Shown here piece after piece: positions 34,344-42,904 of a DNA stretch of 64,000 bases. Under the pieces are notes generated by a model. That model was not told the origin of the DNA and ran no database searches. It was given only the letters and a program-made list of their open reading frames with translations. Source of the stretch: Lachnospiraceae bacterium (GTDB lineage Bacteria; Bacillota; Clostridia; Lachnospirales; Lachnospiraceae); assembly GCA_009774245.1 (NCBI GenBank), contig VSNM01000001.1, positions 155,317 through 219,316 on the forward strand, written 5' to 3'. Within the stretch, counting starts at the first letter, position 1. Every line of letters begins with the position of its first letter. The translations under genes and the position numbers were made by a program.

Positions 34344-34964
34344 ATGCGGCGTACAGAGGAAATGGCAGCTTACCTGCAGGACTACCGCGCGGAGCGGACA
34401 GCAGCAAAAAGGGCGGAGCTGGAGAAAAATTACACAGGGATGCTCCCCGCGCTCGGGGAAAAGGCAGACCTTCTGGTCAGGACACAGGCAGCATATCAGG
34501 AGACGGACAGGCAGGGACAGCTCCGGTATCTCGCCTTTTTGCGCCTGAGATCAGGCGGATATACACAGAGCTATGAGACGGCGCTGGCGATGACGGATAA
34601 GAGGCTTTATCTGGATAAGTGCATGGACTGTGTGTACTGGAAGCCGGACATTGTATATGAGGGGCTCGCAGGGGATCTGGAGAAAGCGGGGTACTTACTG
34701 GGCAGGGAATTTATACGGCTGGAAAAGTATGAAATATTTTACATACAGCAGAGATTACTGTCTGACGACTGGGAGCTGCTCTGTGCATTCCTTCCCCGGC
34801 TGGTACAGGGGATTGCGGACAGGATCACGGGCAGCTCCCTGCTGCTGGAGGATGAGCTGGAAGTGCTGTGCGGCGGCTATATGGAAAAAATGCAGACAGT
34901 CTGCAGGATTAACACAGGAGGAGAGAGAAATGGGAAGCAGGAAAAGTTCGTTTCATATGGGTGA
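34344..34964 (+). CDS. Helical structural-family protein, paralogue of 58996
   Basis: 206 residues, mostly alpha-helical, no signal. RQGQLRYLAFLRLRSGGYTQ and DKRLYLDKCMDCVYW align with RQGQKGRLKYLAF and DDSFYLDTAEASAQY of 58996-59622. Both genes head structural blocks, and fragments of the 58996 type are scattered in the window (6497, 63601). Ribosome site AAGGAGGGA precedes ATG 34344. The function is unknown; a baseplate or assembly part of the injection system is likely from context. Confidence 0.65.
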   Translation: MRRTEEMAAYLQDYRAERTAAKRAELEKNYTGMLPALGEKADLLVRTQAAYQETDRQGQLRYLAFLRLRSGGYTQSYETALAMTDKRLYLDKCMDCVYWKPDIVYEGLAGDLEKAGYLLGREFIRLEKYEIFYIQQRLLSDDWELLCAFLPRLVQGIADRITGSSLLLEDELEVLCGGYMEKMQTVCRINTGGERNGKQEKFVSYG

Positions 34965-35310
34965 TGAGTTTAACGGAAAGGGGGACAAGGTTTACCTGCG
35001 TGCGTCCTCGTACAGGACATATGAACCACTTTCACAGGAAAATGTACGGCTGACGCCTGATTTCAGCCAGTGTGTGCCCAGGGCGCTGGGGGCAGTGCCG
35101 CTCATGGGAGGCGCCGGAGGGGGAGGCGCCGGGGCGCAGGCAAAAGCAGCCGGTGCACTGGCGGCAGCGGGACAGATCACAGTGCGGCGGGGAAGCGGGG
35201 AGGGGGAATACCTGACCGGCTTCAGGATTAGCAGGAAGCGGCTCACCAACGGGGCGTACCTGCATCAGAATAAACAAAAGAAAGATAAAGGAGCGGAGTT
35301 ACAGATATGA
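34930..35310 (+). CDS. Small Gly/Ala-rich protein of the secretion locus
   Basis: 126 residues from ATG 34930 with ribosome site CAGGAGGAGAG. It overlaps the end of the preceding gene by 35 bases and the FHA gene by ATGA. The middle is a Gly/Ala-rich stretch (GGAGGGGAGAQAKAAGALAA). The flanks are polar. No family is recognised. The tight overlaps show it belongs to the FHA-PP2C operon. Confidence 0.65.
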   Translation: MGSRKSSFHMGDEFNGKGDKVYLRASSYRTYEPLSQENVRLTPDFSQCVPRALGAVPLMGGAGGGGAGAQAKAAGALAAAGQITVRRGSGEGEYLTGFRISRKRLTNGAYLHQNKQKKDKGAELQI

Positions 35311-35801
35311 GTAATCTGATCAGATGCCAGAACGGCCACATGTTTTCAAGCAGGCGCTACGGGACGATATGCCCGTACTGCAATATCGAGACGGCGACAA
35401 GGGAGAAGAAGGACACAGGACAGACGGAAACACAGATCGAGGAATCGCTGTTTCTGAAGGAAGAGAACCCGGTGTGCGGCTGGGTAGTCTGCGTGGCGGG
35501 ACCGCGCAGAGGGAAGGACTACCGGGTGATGGCGGGCAAGAACTTTGTCGGCAGGGCGGATGACATGGACATCCAGATCCTCGGGGATAACAGGATCTCG
35601 CGCCGCAACCACTGCGTGATCGTCTATGACGAGAAGCAGGGCAAGACAGTGATGCTGCCGGGGGACAGCAACGGCATTGTGTACCTGAACGGCGAGGCAG
35701 TGTACACGCCCACACAGCTGCAGGAGTATGACGTGATCGAGATGGGGGAGAGCCAGTTCCTGTTCATGCCCTTCTGCGGCGAGCACTTCAAATGGGAATA
35801 G
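35307..35801 (+). CDS. Zinc-ribbon FHA-domain protein
   Basis: 164 residues. The N-terminus has a CxNGH...CPYC zinc-ribbon pattern (RCQNGHMFSSRRYGTICPYC). Residues about 72-160 form an FHA domain with NFVGRADDMDIQI, RISRRNHCVIVYD (canonical SRRNH) and DSNGIYLNG-type loop (SNGIVYLNGEAV). FHA domains read phosphothreonine. Cytosolic. It is followed at once by two PP2C-like genes, as in the Fha-PppA pairing of type VI loci. Confidence 0.9.
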   Translation: MSNLIRCQNGHMFSSRRYGTICPYCNIETATREKKDTGQTETQIEESLFLKEENPVCGWVVCVAGPRRGKDYRVMAGKNFVGRADDMDIQILGDNRISRRNHCVIVYDEKQGKTVMLPGDSNGIVYLNGEAVYTPTQLQEYDVIEMGESQFLFMPFCGEHFKWE

Positions 35802-35815
35802 GGGGGATGCAGGAA

Positions 35816-36646
35816 ATGAAAGAGATCACGATACTGGCGCTCTGCCTGTTTATCCTGGCGCTGTCGGTGGCGCGCTTCCTGCCCTCCGGCGCGGGAAAGG
35901 GACACGTCATGCGGCGGTTCCGTGTCGGCAGGGCGATGACCATAGGGACCAGACAGGTCCAGGAGGACAACTACGGGATCTGCCAGGGGCCGGACGCCTT
36001 CATGGCAGTGCTCGCGGACGGCATGGGCAGGGACTACGGCGGGAAGGTGTCGTCGAGGATCGCGGTGGAGACGGTGAAGGACATGTTCTCCTGCTACCAG
36101 GCCTCCGAGAGCCCCGCCTATTTCTTCCGCAGGGCGTTCCATGCGGCGAACACGGCGATACTCGGCGAGCTGGATGACGGCAGGGGCGGCGCCAGCGTGG
36201 GCGTAGTGCTCATCAGGGACGGCTGCCTCTACTATGCGGTGGCGGGCAGCGTGAAGATAGCGGTCTGCCGCGGGGGCGACCTGGTGCCGCTCTCCACGGG
36301 GCACACGGTCGGCATGCTCGCGGAGGGGAGGTTCCTGGAGGGCTCCATCACGAGGCAGCAGGCGCTGGAGCTGCTCGACGATAAAAGGCTCTACAATTAC
36401 GTGGGGCAGGACGGCTTTGAGGAGATCGAGTTCTTTGACACGCCGGTGCGGTTAAAGGAGCGGGACACCGTGGTGCTGATGAGCGACGGGCTGTATGAGG
36501 GCGCGGACTGGAGGACGATAGAGGAGCTGGCGGCAGGACGCGGGAAATGCCAGCAGAAGGCATACGATATCATAGAAGCGGTCAACACAGGGATACAGAA
36601 GGAGAAAGATAATGCCAGCATCATACTGGTAGAGGGATTCTTATGA
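35816..36646 (+). CDS. Membrane-anchored PP2C-type Ser/Thr phosphatase
   Basis: 276 residues from ATG 35816 (GGGGGG 9 bases upstream; ATG 35792 and 35807 are alternatives). A short N-terminal transmembrane segment (ITILALCLFILALSVARFL) is followed by a PP2C domain: RQVQEDNYGIC, AVLADGMGRDYGG (metal Asp), GGASVGVVLI, DTVVLMSDGLYE and KDNASIILVE (metal Asp). It is likely to remove phosphate from the partner of the FHA proteins, as PppA does in type VI systems. It overlaps the next gene by ATGA. Confidence 0.88.
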   Translation: MKEITILALCLFILALSVARFLPSGAGKGHVMRRFRVGRAMTIGTRQVQEDNYGICQGPDAFMAVLADGMGRDYGGKVSSRIAVETVKDMFSCYQASESPAYFFRRAFHAANTAILGELDDGRGGASVGVVLIRDGCLYYAVAGSVKIAVCRGGDLVPLSTGHTVGMLAEGRFLEGSITRQQALELLDDKRLYNYVGQDGFEEIEFFDTPVRLKERDTVVLMSDGLYEGADWRTIEELAAGRGKCQQKAYDIIEAVNTGIQKEKDNASIILVEGFL

Positions 36647-38625
36647 GAAAATATAACAGCAGCATCAAGACGGCATTTATATCAGAGGCGGGGAACCGGC
36701 TGGAAAACAATGACTATTTCGGCTTTGTGGAGCTGGACAGATATGCCTGCTACATCATCGCGGACGGCATCACGGACATGCGCGGTGCGGAGAGCGCGAA
36801 GGCAGCGATCAGCGCGGTGGCGGACGCGTTCCAGAGGGAGCCGGGCATCAGCAGGAGGAAGCTGAAGGGATACCTGCGGTGCGCCAACAGGGAGCTCCTG
36901 CAGGGAAAAAGTTATGAGAAAATGAAGGCGTCGGTGACGGTGGTGGTCTCCGACTATGTGAAGTTCCGCTACGGGCAGGCAGGAAACACGCGCCTGCGTC
37001 TGTACAGGGACGGGCGGTGCGTGCTGGCAAGCCGGGACATGTCGCTGAGCCGGAGCATGGCGGACGAAGGACAGATCACGGAGGACAGGATTGCCCGCCA
37101 TGAGGAGCGCAACAACCTGACCTCCTGGCTTGGCAGCACGCGTTTTGTGCCCTTCCTGTCAAAGAAGAAAAAGCTGTGCGACGGCGACATCATCACCCTG
37201 TATACACGCGGAATCTGGGAGAATGTGGACGAGGGGGAGCTCTCGGACGTGTTCGCGGAGGCGGGGAACGAGCCCGCGGAGGAGTGCGACATGGTGGAGG
37301 ACCTGCTGCTCTCCCGCCAGCCCGCCGACCTGGACAACTATACGTTCGCGGCAGTCTATATCGAGAAGGTTTTCACAGATCCCAACAGGAAGAAAAGAAT
37401 CAAAAAAATAGCCGCGGTATCCATAACAGTTACCGTCATTGCGGCGGTGGCAGCGCTCGCCGTCTGGCTGTGGCACAGGAACCGGGTGCAGAAACGGGCG
37501 GACATGGAACAGTATGCTGCCAATGCAGCAAAGTACACAGATGCCGATAACTTCCCCCGCGCGAAGGAGGAGTATGAAAAGGCGCTGGAGCAGGCACGGA
37601 AGCTGGGGGACGGGGAAGCCGTGGACGGGTACACCGCCTGCATGATGGCAGCGGAGGCGGTCATCAGCGCGGACGGTCTCTACAGCGGGGCGGATTACGC
37701 GGGAGCGAAGGAGGCGTATATCAGGGCGGCGGAGCAGGCGCGGCAGGCGGACAATGCGGGGCTTGCGTACATTAACGGGAAGCTGCAGCAGATCGGGGAG
37801 TACGAGCAGGTCTTTGACAGCATGGAGCTGGGCGACAGTCTCTTTGACCAGGACAATTACGAGCAGGCGGAGCAGAAGTACCTGGAGGCGAAGGCGAAGG
37901 CAGCCGCGATCTATTACAGCGACGGGAAACAGCAGGCGATGGACGCGCTGGAGAGGCTGTATGAGGAGTGGAGCGCCGTGAAGGAGGAAGAGGCGCAGCA
38001 GCAGAAGGAGCGCGAGCTGGAGAATGAGGAACAGGCCGCGGCGCTCGCGGCGGAGCAGGCTGCAGCCGCGGAGCTTGTCAGGCAGGGTGAGGAAGCCTTC
38101 TCGGAGGGCGATTATGACGGCGCGAACGTGTTCTACCTGATCGCCGTCGAGAAGTACGCGGCGCTGGAGGACACTGCCCAGATTGAGTTCCTGAATAGGA
38201 AGATCGCGGCGCTGAAAGAGAAGCAGGAGGAGACCGCGGCGCGGGCGGAGGAGGCGAAGGCGCTGGAGGACCTGGCGCGCCAGCTCGAGGAACTGAACGA
38301 TTACACACAGGCGAGGATACATTACCAGTACGCGAAGGCTGCCTACCTGGAGATCGGGAAGGACAACAGGGCGGACGAGATCCAGGGAAAGATCGACCTC
38401 ATGGACGCCAAGGAGGCGCAGCAGGAGAAGGAGCACCAGCAGGAAAAAGAGGAACAGGAGGCAGCGGAGAAGGCTGCGGAAAAGGCAGCGGCGGCAGAGA
38501 AGGAAGAGCAGGAGAAAAAAGAAAAGGAAGAGCAGGAGAAAAAGGAGAAGGAAGAGCAGGAGAAAAAAGAGAAGGAAGAGCAGGAGAAAAACCAGCAGCA
38601 GGAGGAAGAAGGGGAATACAGATGA
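36643..38625 (+). CDS. PP2C-like protein with TM segment and TPR/coiled-coil tail
   Basis: 660 residues. Residues 1-245 are PP2C-like: AGNRLENNDYFGF, CYIIADGITDMRGAES, YGQAGNTRLRLYRDG, DIITLYTRGIWENVDE and ADLDNYTFAAVYIE. Some metal-site residues differ from the first phosphatase, so it may be weakly active or a pseudophosphatase. One transmembrane segment lies at about 261-282. The outer part has TPR-like units (AKEEYEKALEQARKLGDGEA, AKEAYIRAAEQARQADNAG) and a long charged coiled coil ending in EEQEKKEK repeats. The N-terminal half is cytosolic and the TPR tail is predicted extracytoplasmic. Confidence 0.8.
   Translation: MRKYNSSIKTAFISEAGNRLENNDYFGFVELDRYACYIIADGITDMRGAESAKAAISAVADAFQREPGISRRKLKGYLRCANRELLQGKSYEKMKASVTVVVSDYVKFRYGQAGNTRLRLYRDGRCVLASRDMSLSRSMADEGQITEDRIARHEERNNLTSWLGSTRFVPFLSKKKKLCDGDIITLYTRGIWENVDEGELSDVFAEAGNEPAEECDMVEDLLLSRQPADLDNYTFAAVYIEKVFTDPNRKKRIKKIAAVSITVTVIAAVAALAVWLWHRNRVQKRADMEQYAANAAKYTDADNFPRAKEEYEKALEQARKLGDGEAVDGYTACMMAAEAVISADGLYSGADYAGAKEAYIRAAEQARQADNAGLAYINGKLQQIGEYEQVFDSMELGDSLFDQDNYEQAEQKYLEAKAKAAAIYYSDGKQQAMDALERLYEEWSAVKEEEAQQQKERELENEEQAAALAAEQAAAAELVRQGEEAFSEGDYDGANVFYLIAVEKYAALEDTAQIEFLNRKIAALKEKQEETAARAEEAKALEDLARQLEELNDYTQARIHYQYAKAAYLEIGKDNRADEIQGKIDLMDAKEAQQEKEHQQEKEEQEAAEKAAEKAAAAEKEEQEKKEKEEQEKKEKEEQEKKEKEEQEKNQQQEEEGEYR
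38500..38595 (+). repeat. 24-bp tandem repeat encoding EEQEKKEK
   Basis: About four copies of a 24-base unit (GAAGAGCAGGAGAAAAAAGA...) encode the charged C-terminal tail of the preceding protein. Copies differ by A/G changes at silent positions. Copy number is likely to vary between strains. Confidence 0.8.
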
Positions 38626-38736
38626 CAGAAGAGAGAGTTTGATTACAGGGATTACATACAGCGCCGCCTGAGGGAGATCGACGACCTTGACGAGCGCAGG
38701 TACGCGAAGGGGCTGCTGCTCGACAGCCTCGGGGAG
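38622..38736 (+). other. Frameshifted 5' end of the next gene
   Basis: ATG 38622 overlaps the preceding stop by ATGA and gives MTEERV then stop. One base fewer in GAGAGAGTTT would join it to FDYRDYIQRRLREIDDLDER and onward into the long frame at 38737. All sense in 38638-38736 is in the frame of 38737 and contains no ATG, GTG or TTG. Either the sequence has a one-base error or a natural frameshift, or translation starts late at 38737. Confidence 0.75.
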
Positions 38737-39873
38737 ATGTTTGCGTGGACGGAGGCGAAATACAAAGCCCTGGAACAGCGCATCAGGGACGAGCTGGACA
38801 GCCCGTGGGAGCGCTTCGACATCGCCATGACGGCTGTCAGCAGGGCGGACTATGATCCGGTCAATGATTTCTGGCATCCTGTCTGCGCGGAGGACCTCGG
38901 ACCGGATGCGGGGCGGGAGCGCGTGACAGTGTACCTTATGGCGGACGACGCCGGATGCCGGAGATTCCTGCGGCAGGGCATCGTGGAGGCGGAGGACGCT
39001 GTGACGGGCGCACCGCTCCGGTTCCGGATTGAGAGGCCCGGGCGCTACCGCGCCTGCATGGAGAGGACATATGCCCTGTTCGCAGCCAACCATATCCCGT
39101 GGCGGACGGTGCACCTGGGGCACCTGGAGCGCATCTTTGACCTGGTGCCGGAGGAGGACGTCCCGCCCGGCGCGCAGCCCGTGTTCCAGTGGGGGGACTG
39201 GGAGCGGCAGGTGGCGGAGGACGCCGTACCGCTCTGGAACATGCAGAGAAAGACACTGCAGTCGCAGGAATTCAGGCGTCCGTGTCTGGACGATGTGGTC
39301 TATGAGCAGGTCTATTACCTCGGGGACGCGGGAGATGCGGGTGACGGGTGTCTCGTGGATGCGGGTGAGGACATCCTGTCGGTCCGTTATGAGAGAAACA
39401 GGGTGGTCCTGAAGACGGCGCGGAAGACGCCCGGCGACGTATCGGTCTGCAGGCTGCACCAGGGGGATGCGGCGGGTTCATACGGGTACAGCTACCCGGT
39501 GCTGTCAAACCACAGGAAGGACAGTTTTGCGGCACGCTATATCGGGCAGGCAGGAAACTTCATACAGACGCCCGGGGAGCTGATGAGGAAGGCTGAGGAA
39601 CTGTCGGGCAGCTTCCGGATCAGGGTTTCAGGGTATGAGATCCTGGACAGCGCAGGGCGGGGCCTGTCCGGCGGGAATCTGCTGGAAGGGGACATGAACA
39701 GCTTCACAGGGACACAGATATTCGCAGGGGACCAGAGAAGCCTGATGGTATTCCGTTTCCGGAAGGACGGGGAGACGCCGCATGATTACCTGTATGAGTC
39801 CCAGATACGGTACATCCTGTCGCAGCTGCAGATGGAATTTCCGGAGTACAGGTGCGTGGGGGTGGCTGAATGA
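38737..39873 (+). CDS. Unrecognised structural protein of the secretion locus
   Basis: 378 residues from ATG 38737; the ancestral start was probably 38622 (see preceding entry), which would give about 417 residues. No signal or membrane segment. The sequence is a mixed alpha/beta protein (RVTVYLMADDAGCRRFLRQG, WRTVHLGHLERIFDLVPEED, GNFIQTPGELMRKAEELSGS, IRYILSQLQMEFPEYRCVGV). It overlaps the next gene by ATGA. High G+C and the operon position fit a baseplate or cytosolic component, but I recognise no Tss family. Confidence 0.65.
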   Translation: MFAWTEAKYKALEQRIRDELDSPWERFDIAMTAVSRADYDPVNDFWHPVCAEDLGPDAGRERVTVYLMADDAGCRRFLRQGIVEAEDAVTGAPLRFRIERPGRYRACMERTYALFAANHIPWRTVHLGHLERIFDLVPEEDVPPGAQPVFQWGDWERQVAEDAVPLWNMQRKTLQSQEFRRPCLDDVVYEQVYYLGDAGDAGDGCLVDAGEDILSVRYERNRVVLKTARKTPGDVSVCRLHQGDAAGSYGYSYPVLSNHRKDSFAARYIGQAGNFIQTPGELMRKAEELSGSFRIRVSGYEILDSAGRGLSGGNLLEGDMNSFTGTQIFAGDQRSLMVFRFRKDGETPHDYLYESQIRYILSQLQMEFPEYRCVGVAE

Positions 39874-40562
39874 ACCATGCATGGGAGGCAGTGCTGCTGG
39901 CGGAGCACAACAACAGGGACCGTGACAGCCTGCGGTTTGTGGAGGCTGACGGGGCGAGCCCGTATATAGAGGTATCCGTGACAGACTTAAATGCCGGGGA
40001 GCCGGAAGGGGACAGGGTGGAGATCAACCCCCTCTACCGCCTCGGGGACGTATTCGGGAGGCTGTTTGACAGGAATACGGACCAGATGGCGCAGACGAGG
40101 GCGCTTTTTTTCGATGTATGCATGCACTACATCGTGCAGCTCGACCTGCGGGAAGGTCTGTCGCGGGAGGACTACCACTGCAGCCTGCTGTCGGATGATA
40201 TCCGGTCAGGGCGGTACGGCAGGAGTGCAGGGGAGCGCTTTGCGCTGTTCGGGAGACAGGAACAGAAACAGATCGTGAGGGAGTACCTGCATCTCCTGAG
40301 GACGGGCAACTATCAGGAAGCGTTCCGGAAAGCGGTGACGGGGCTGTACACGGGCGCGCTGGTCTACGAGAACAATGAGACAGCGCATGAGCTGCTTGTG
40401 TACCTCGGGACGGCGGACACGGACACACAGCGGGAGCGCGCGGCATTCCTGAGGGACATGTTCCTGCCTGTGCAGGAGACCGTGCACTTCTTTTATGAAA
40501 ACCACTTCGGGATCATCGGCGTGGACGAGACGATGGTGGTGGACGAGATGGTGATATTTTAG
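39870..40562 (+). CDS. Unrecognised structural protein of the secretion locus
   Basis: 230 residues, cytosolic by sequence. It is mostly helical, with a recognisable end (LPVQETVHFFYENHFGIIGV, then DETMVVDEMVIF). ATG 39870 overlaps the preceding stop, so the two are translated together. It is last in the FHA-PP2C operon and is followed by an effector cassette. A baseplate wedge role is possible but there is no family evidence. Confidence 0.65.
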   Translation: MNHAWEAVLLAEHNNRDRDSLRFVEADGASPYIEVSVTDLNAGEPEGDRVEINPLYRLGDVFGRLFDRNTDQMAQTRALFFDVCMHYIVQLDLREGLSREDYHCSLLSDDIRSGRYGRSAGERFALFGRQEQKQIVREYLHLLRTGNYQEAFRKAVTGLYTGALVYENNETAHELLVYLGTADTDTQRERAAFLRDMFLPVQETVHFFYENHFGIIGVDETMVVDEMVIF

Positions 40563-40612
40563 CGAAGAGTGATGCAGCAGAATAATAGTTTATAGGACGA
40601 GGAGGATAAAGG

Positions 40613-42001
40613 ATGGATTTTAAAACAGACAGAGTTTTTATGGATATGGCTCAGGGAGTTAAGAATGCTGTGACGAAGGTACGACTGAAAAGTCAGCTCG
40701 TTGAGGATACTGCAGAACGGTACGGATTGTCTATAAATGATAATGTTGAAGAGTTGATGAGGGAATGTTATAAAAAGGAGCTGAGTAAAGAATATCTGGT
40801 ACATGGCGCAATTTTAACATGTACGAATTGTACAAACAAAGATGTGACAGTTTGCGTTGATGGTAAAAATTTTGTTTACCATGCAAAAAAAAATAGCGAT
40901 ATTAGGGCAGAATACATTAATGAGTACGATGAACAAAAAGTATACGGAAAATTGGAAGTAGAGGAAAATTTTGACGCAAGTGTGGAAGGGCGAGCATATG
41001 CAACGACACAAGATTGTGTTGTCAATAAAAATATTCCTTATTTTGGTAATTGTCTAAGCAATCCATATAGTATAGAGGAAAAGCTTGTTTTTCGAAATAA
41101 TCATTTAGAAGGAAAAGAGAATAAATCTGCATGTGCAGAAGGCAGTTGCAAATATTTAATGAAATTAAACGAAGGGTGGGAAAATTATGACATCGATGTA
41201 GACTTTTTTTCATTTGTTGATGATGAATGTGGGAGAGTATCAGGAATTACTATGACATCAATGCTATTTTGCAGACATGGTGGTTTCATTTATCCTGTAA
41301 CTTCTGGTCAAAGGATAGAGGAAATTGTACAATATGTAACCGCTGAACAATTGAATGATTTGCAATGGGTTAATGTTACTCCTTGGATGGTGGCAGAATT
41401 AAACAGGGTATTATGTAAATATGACATAACTACAACTGAAAGGATTCGTCATTTTTTGGCTCAATGTATGAAAGAAACTAATAAAGGTAGCTGGCTGCGA
41501 GAAGGAGAATATAAACAGTGGAACAGCCAGCAGGAATACGAAGATTATTTTAATAATAATACAAAATATAAATATTTGTATAGAGGTGCTGGATATATAC
41601 AAATGACGTGGGATTATTCATATCTTGCATTTGCAACTTATATGATAAAGCAAGAAAGTGGTATATCAGAAATTGTATGGAAATCTCCAGCCAATGAAGC
41701 GGAAGGATTTGAAGAAAGATATAAAATCGCTGTAGAAAAAGCAGAAGCAGCAGGCATGAATGTCGACTCATTTAAGAAAATAGTAAGCGAAGGGGCAGAT
41801 TATGTTGCGGAGGAATTTGCGTGGGAAGCGGCGGGATATGACTGGTATGTTAAAGGACTTAATTCGATAGTAGATGGCTTGGTTCCAGGAAAAAAAGGGG
41901 AAGCCGATGCAGTTACATCTGTGGTTAATCGATATACCCCGCAGGATTCTTATGCGGACAGACGAGATTATTATGAGGAAACTATAGAAGTAATCAAATA
42001 A
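40613..42001 (+). CDS. PAAR-like effector with GH19-type chitinase/muramidase domain
   Basis: 462 residues. The PAAR-like domain (about 60-240) is of a second subtype: YLVHGAILTCTNCTNKDVTV, NIPYFGNCLSNPY, GSCKYLMKLNEGW and the hallmark SGITMTSMLFCRHGGFIYPV. The C-terminal part matches GH19/lysozyme-like enzymes: RIRHFLAQCMKETNKGSWLR (catalytic Glu in KET, about 287) and YRGAGYIQMTWDYSYLAFAT (about 322-341). GH19 enzymes cut chitin or peptidoglycan glycans; here peptidoglycan is the likely target. A+T-rich throughout. A lipoprotein gene follows. Confidence 0.85.
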   Translation: MDFKTDRVFMDMAQGVKNAVTKVRLKSQLVEDTAERYGLSINDNVEELMRECYKKELSKEYLVHGAILTCTNCTNKDVTVCVDGKNFVYHAKKNSDIRAEYINEYDEQKVYGKLEVEENFDASVEGRAYATTQDCVVNKNIPYFGNCLSNPYSIEEKLVFRNNHLEGKENKSACAEGSCKYLMKLNEGWENYDIDVDFFSFVDDECGRVSGITMTSMLFCRHGGFIYPVTSGQRIEEIVQYVTAEQLNDLQWVNVTPWMVAELNRVLCKYDITTTERIRHFLAQCMKETNKGSWLREGEYKQWNSQQEYEDYFNNNTKYKYLYRGAGYIQMTWDYSYLAFATYMIKQESGISEIVWKSPANEAEGFEERYKIAVEKAEAAGMNVDSFKKIVSEGADYVAEEFAWEAAGYDWYVKGLNSIVDGLVPGKKGEADAVTSVVNRYTPQDSYADRRDYYEETIEVIK

Positions 42002-42073
42002 AGTGATGATAAGTATAATTTACTAAAACAGATATATTATAAATGTATTGTCTGATATAGGACGGAGTTGGCA

Positions 42074-42868
42074 ATGAAAAGAAGGCTTGTATTGTTGATT
42101 ATTTGCGGGCATATGTGTTTAACGGCTTGTGGTGGGCAGATTTTTGATCAGGCCGCACAAAACAAAATTGGAAAAGAAGAAAATGATAATAAGACAAAAA
42201 GTGTCAGTGATAATTGTAAAGGAATTAAAACTGGAATTGTAAATGTAGAGACGGAAAGTGTGATAATTGGAGGGCATAAAATTGAAATAAAAAAAGAGGT
42301 AATTGAAATTGATAGAGATTCTGACAGGCGGCATATTGAATATCCGTATCTGGACAGTGATAATGATATCGCACAACTAATTAATGAACAGATATATGAT
42401 TTAATAGAAAGAGAATGTTTACAGGACAGTGAATATGTAATACGTGAAGAGATTACATATGAAGCTATTGATAGTGATGACCGGATTCTCAGTATCCATT
42501 TCACAGGATACAGGAGTGTGGCAGCTTCTTATGCTGAGTTTGATATGGCACTGAATTTTGAATTGGATACTGGAGAAATTCTTACATTACAAAGTTTTTA
42601 TACTCTGTCAGAGATCAGTCAGTTGGTAGATGAGGCAATAGCAGAGAAAAAAATGTCAGTTGTAAATATTCCTTTAAAGGAAACTGAAATGCAGGATTAT
42701 TTGAATCAGTATTTTAAGAAAGTATTTTCTAATGATTTTTATATTAAAAGAAGTGATAATTTCTTTGTTAAAAGTGGCAATTTGTATTTTATAGCAGAAA
42801 GCTATCCATCTCTACGTGGATATACTTATGTAGAGTGGAAAGATGGACAGAAGTTACTAAAGTTTTGA
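42074..42868 (+). CDS. Lipoprotein with DUF4163/DUF3298-like domain, likely immunity to the GH19 effector
   Basis: 264 residues from ATG 42074 (TTG 42068 possible). Lipobox HMCLTAC with Cys at about 18. The mature part follows the DUF4163-DUF3298 (PdaC/RsiV) layout: IEYPYLDSDNDIAQLINEQI, ILSIHFTGYRSVAASYAEFD, ALNFELDTGEILTLQSFY and a final LYFIAESYPSLRGYTYVEW. RsiV of this superfamily binds lysozyme, so direct inhibition of the muramidase-like effector on the outer membrane face is plausible. Confidence 0.75.
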   Translation: MKRRLVLLIICGHMCLTACGGQIFDQAAQNKIGKEENDNKTKSVSDNCKGIKTGIVNVETESVIIGGHKIEIKKEVIEIDRDSDRRHIEYPYLDSDNDIAQLINEQIYDLIERECLQDSEYVIREEITYEAIDSDDRILSIHFTGYRSVAASYAEFDMALNFELDTGEILTLQSFYTLSEISQLVDEAIAEKKMSVVNIPLKETEMQDYLNQYFKKVFSNDFYIKRSDNFFVKSGNLYFIAESYPSLRGYTYVEWKDGQKLLKF

Positions 42869-42904
42869 GTGAATATAGTGGATGAATAAATACGAGGACG
42901 GATT

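Noticed and set aside
34630..34929. N-terminal extension of the small Gly/Ala-rich protein
   Set aside because: It would overlap the preceding gene in another frame for 300 bases; ATG 34930 has a good ribosome site and is the sensible start.
37159..39459. 766-codon open frame on the minus strand
   Set aside because: It is antisense to the PP2C-TPR gene and the following gene, is built of Leu/Arg-rich low-complexity sequence, and reflects the G/C-biased third positions of the true genes.
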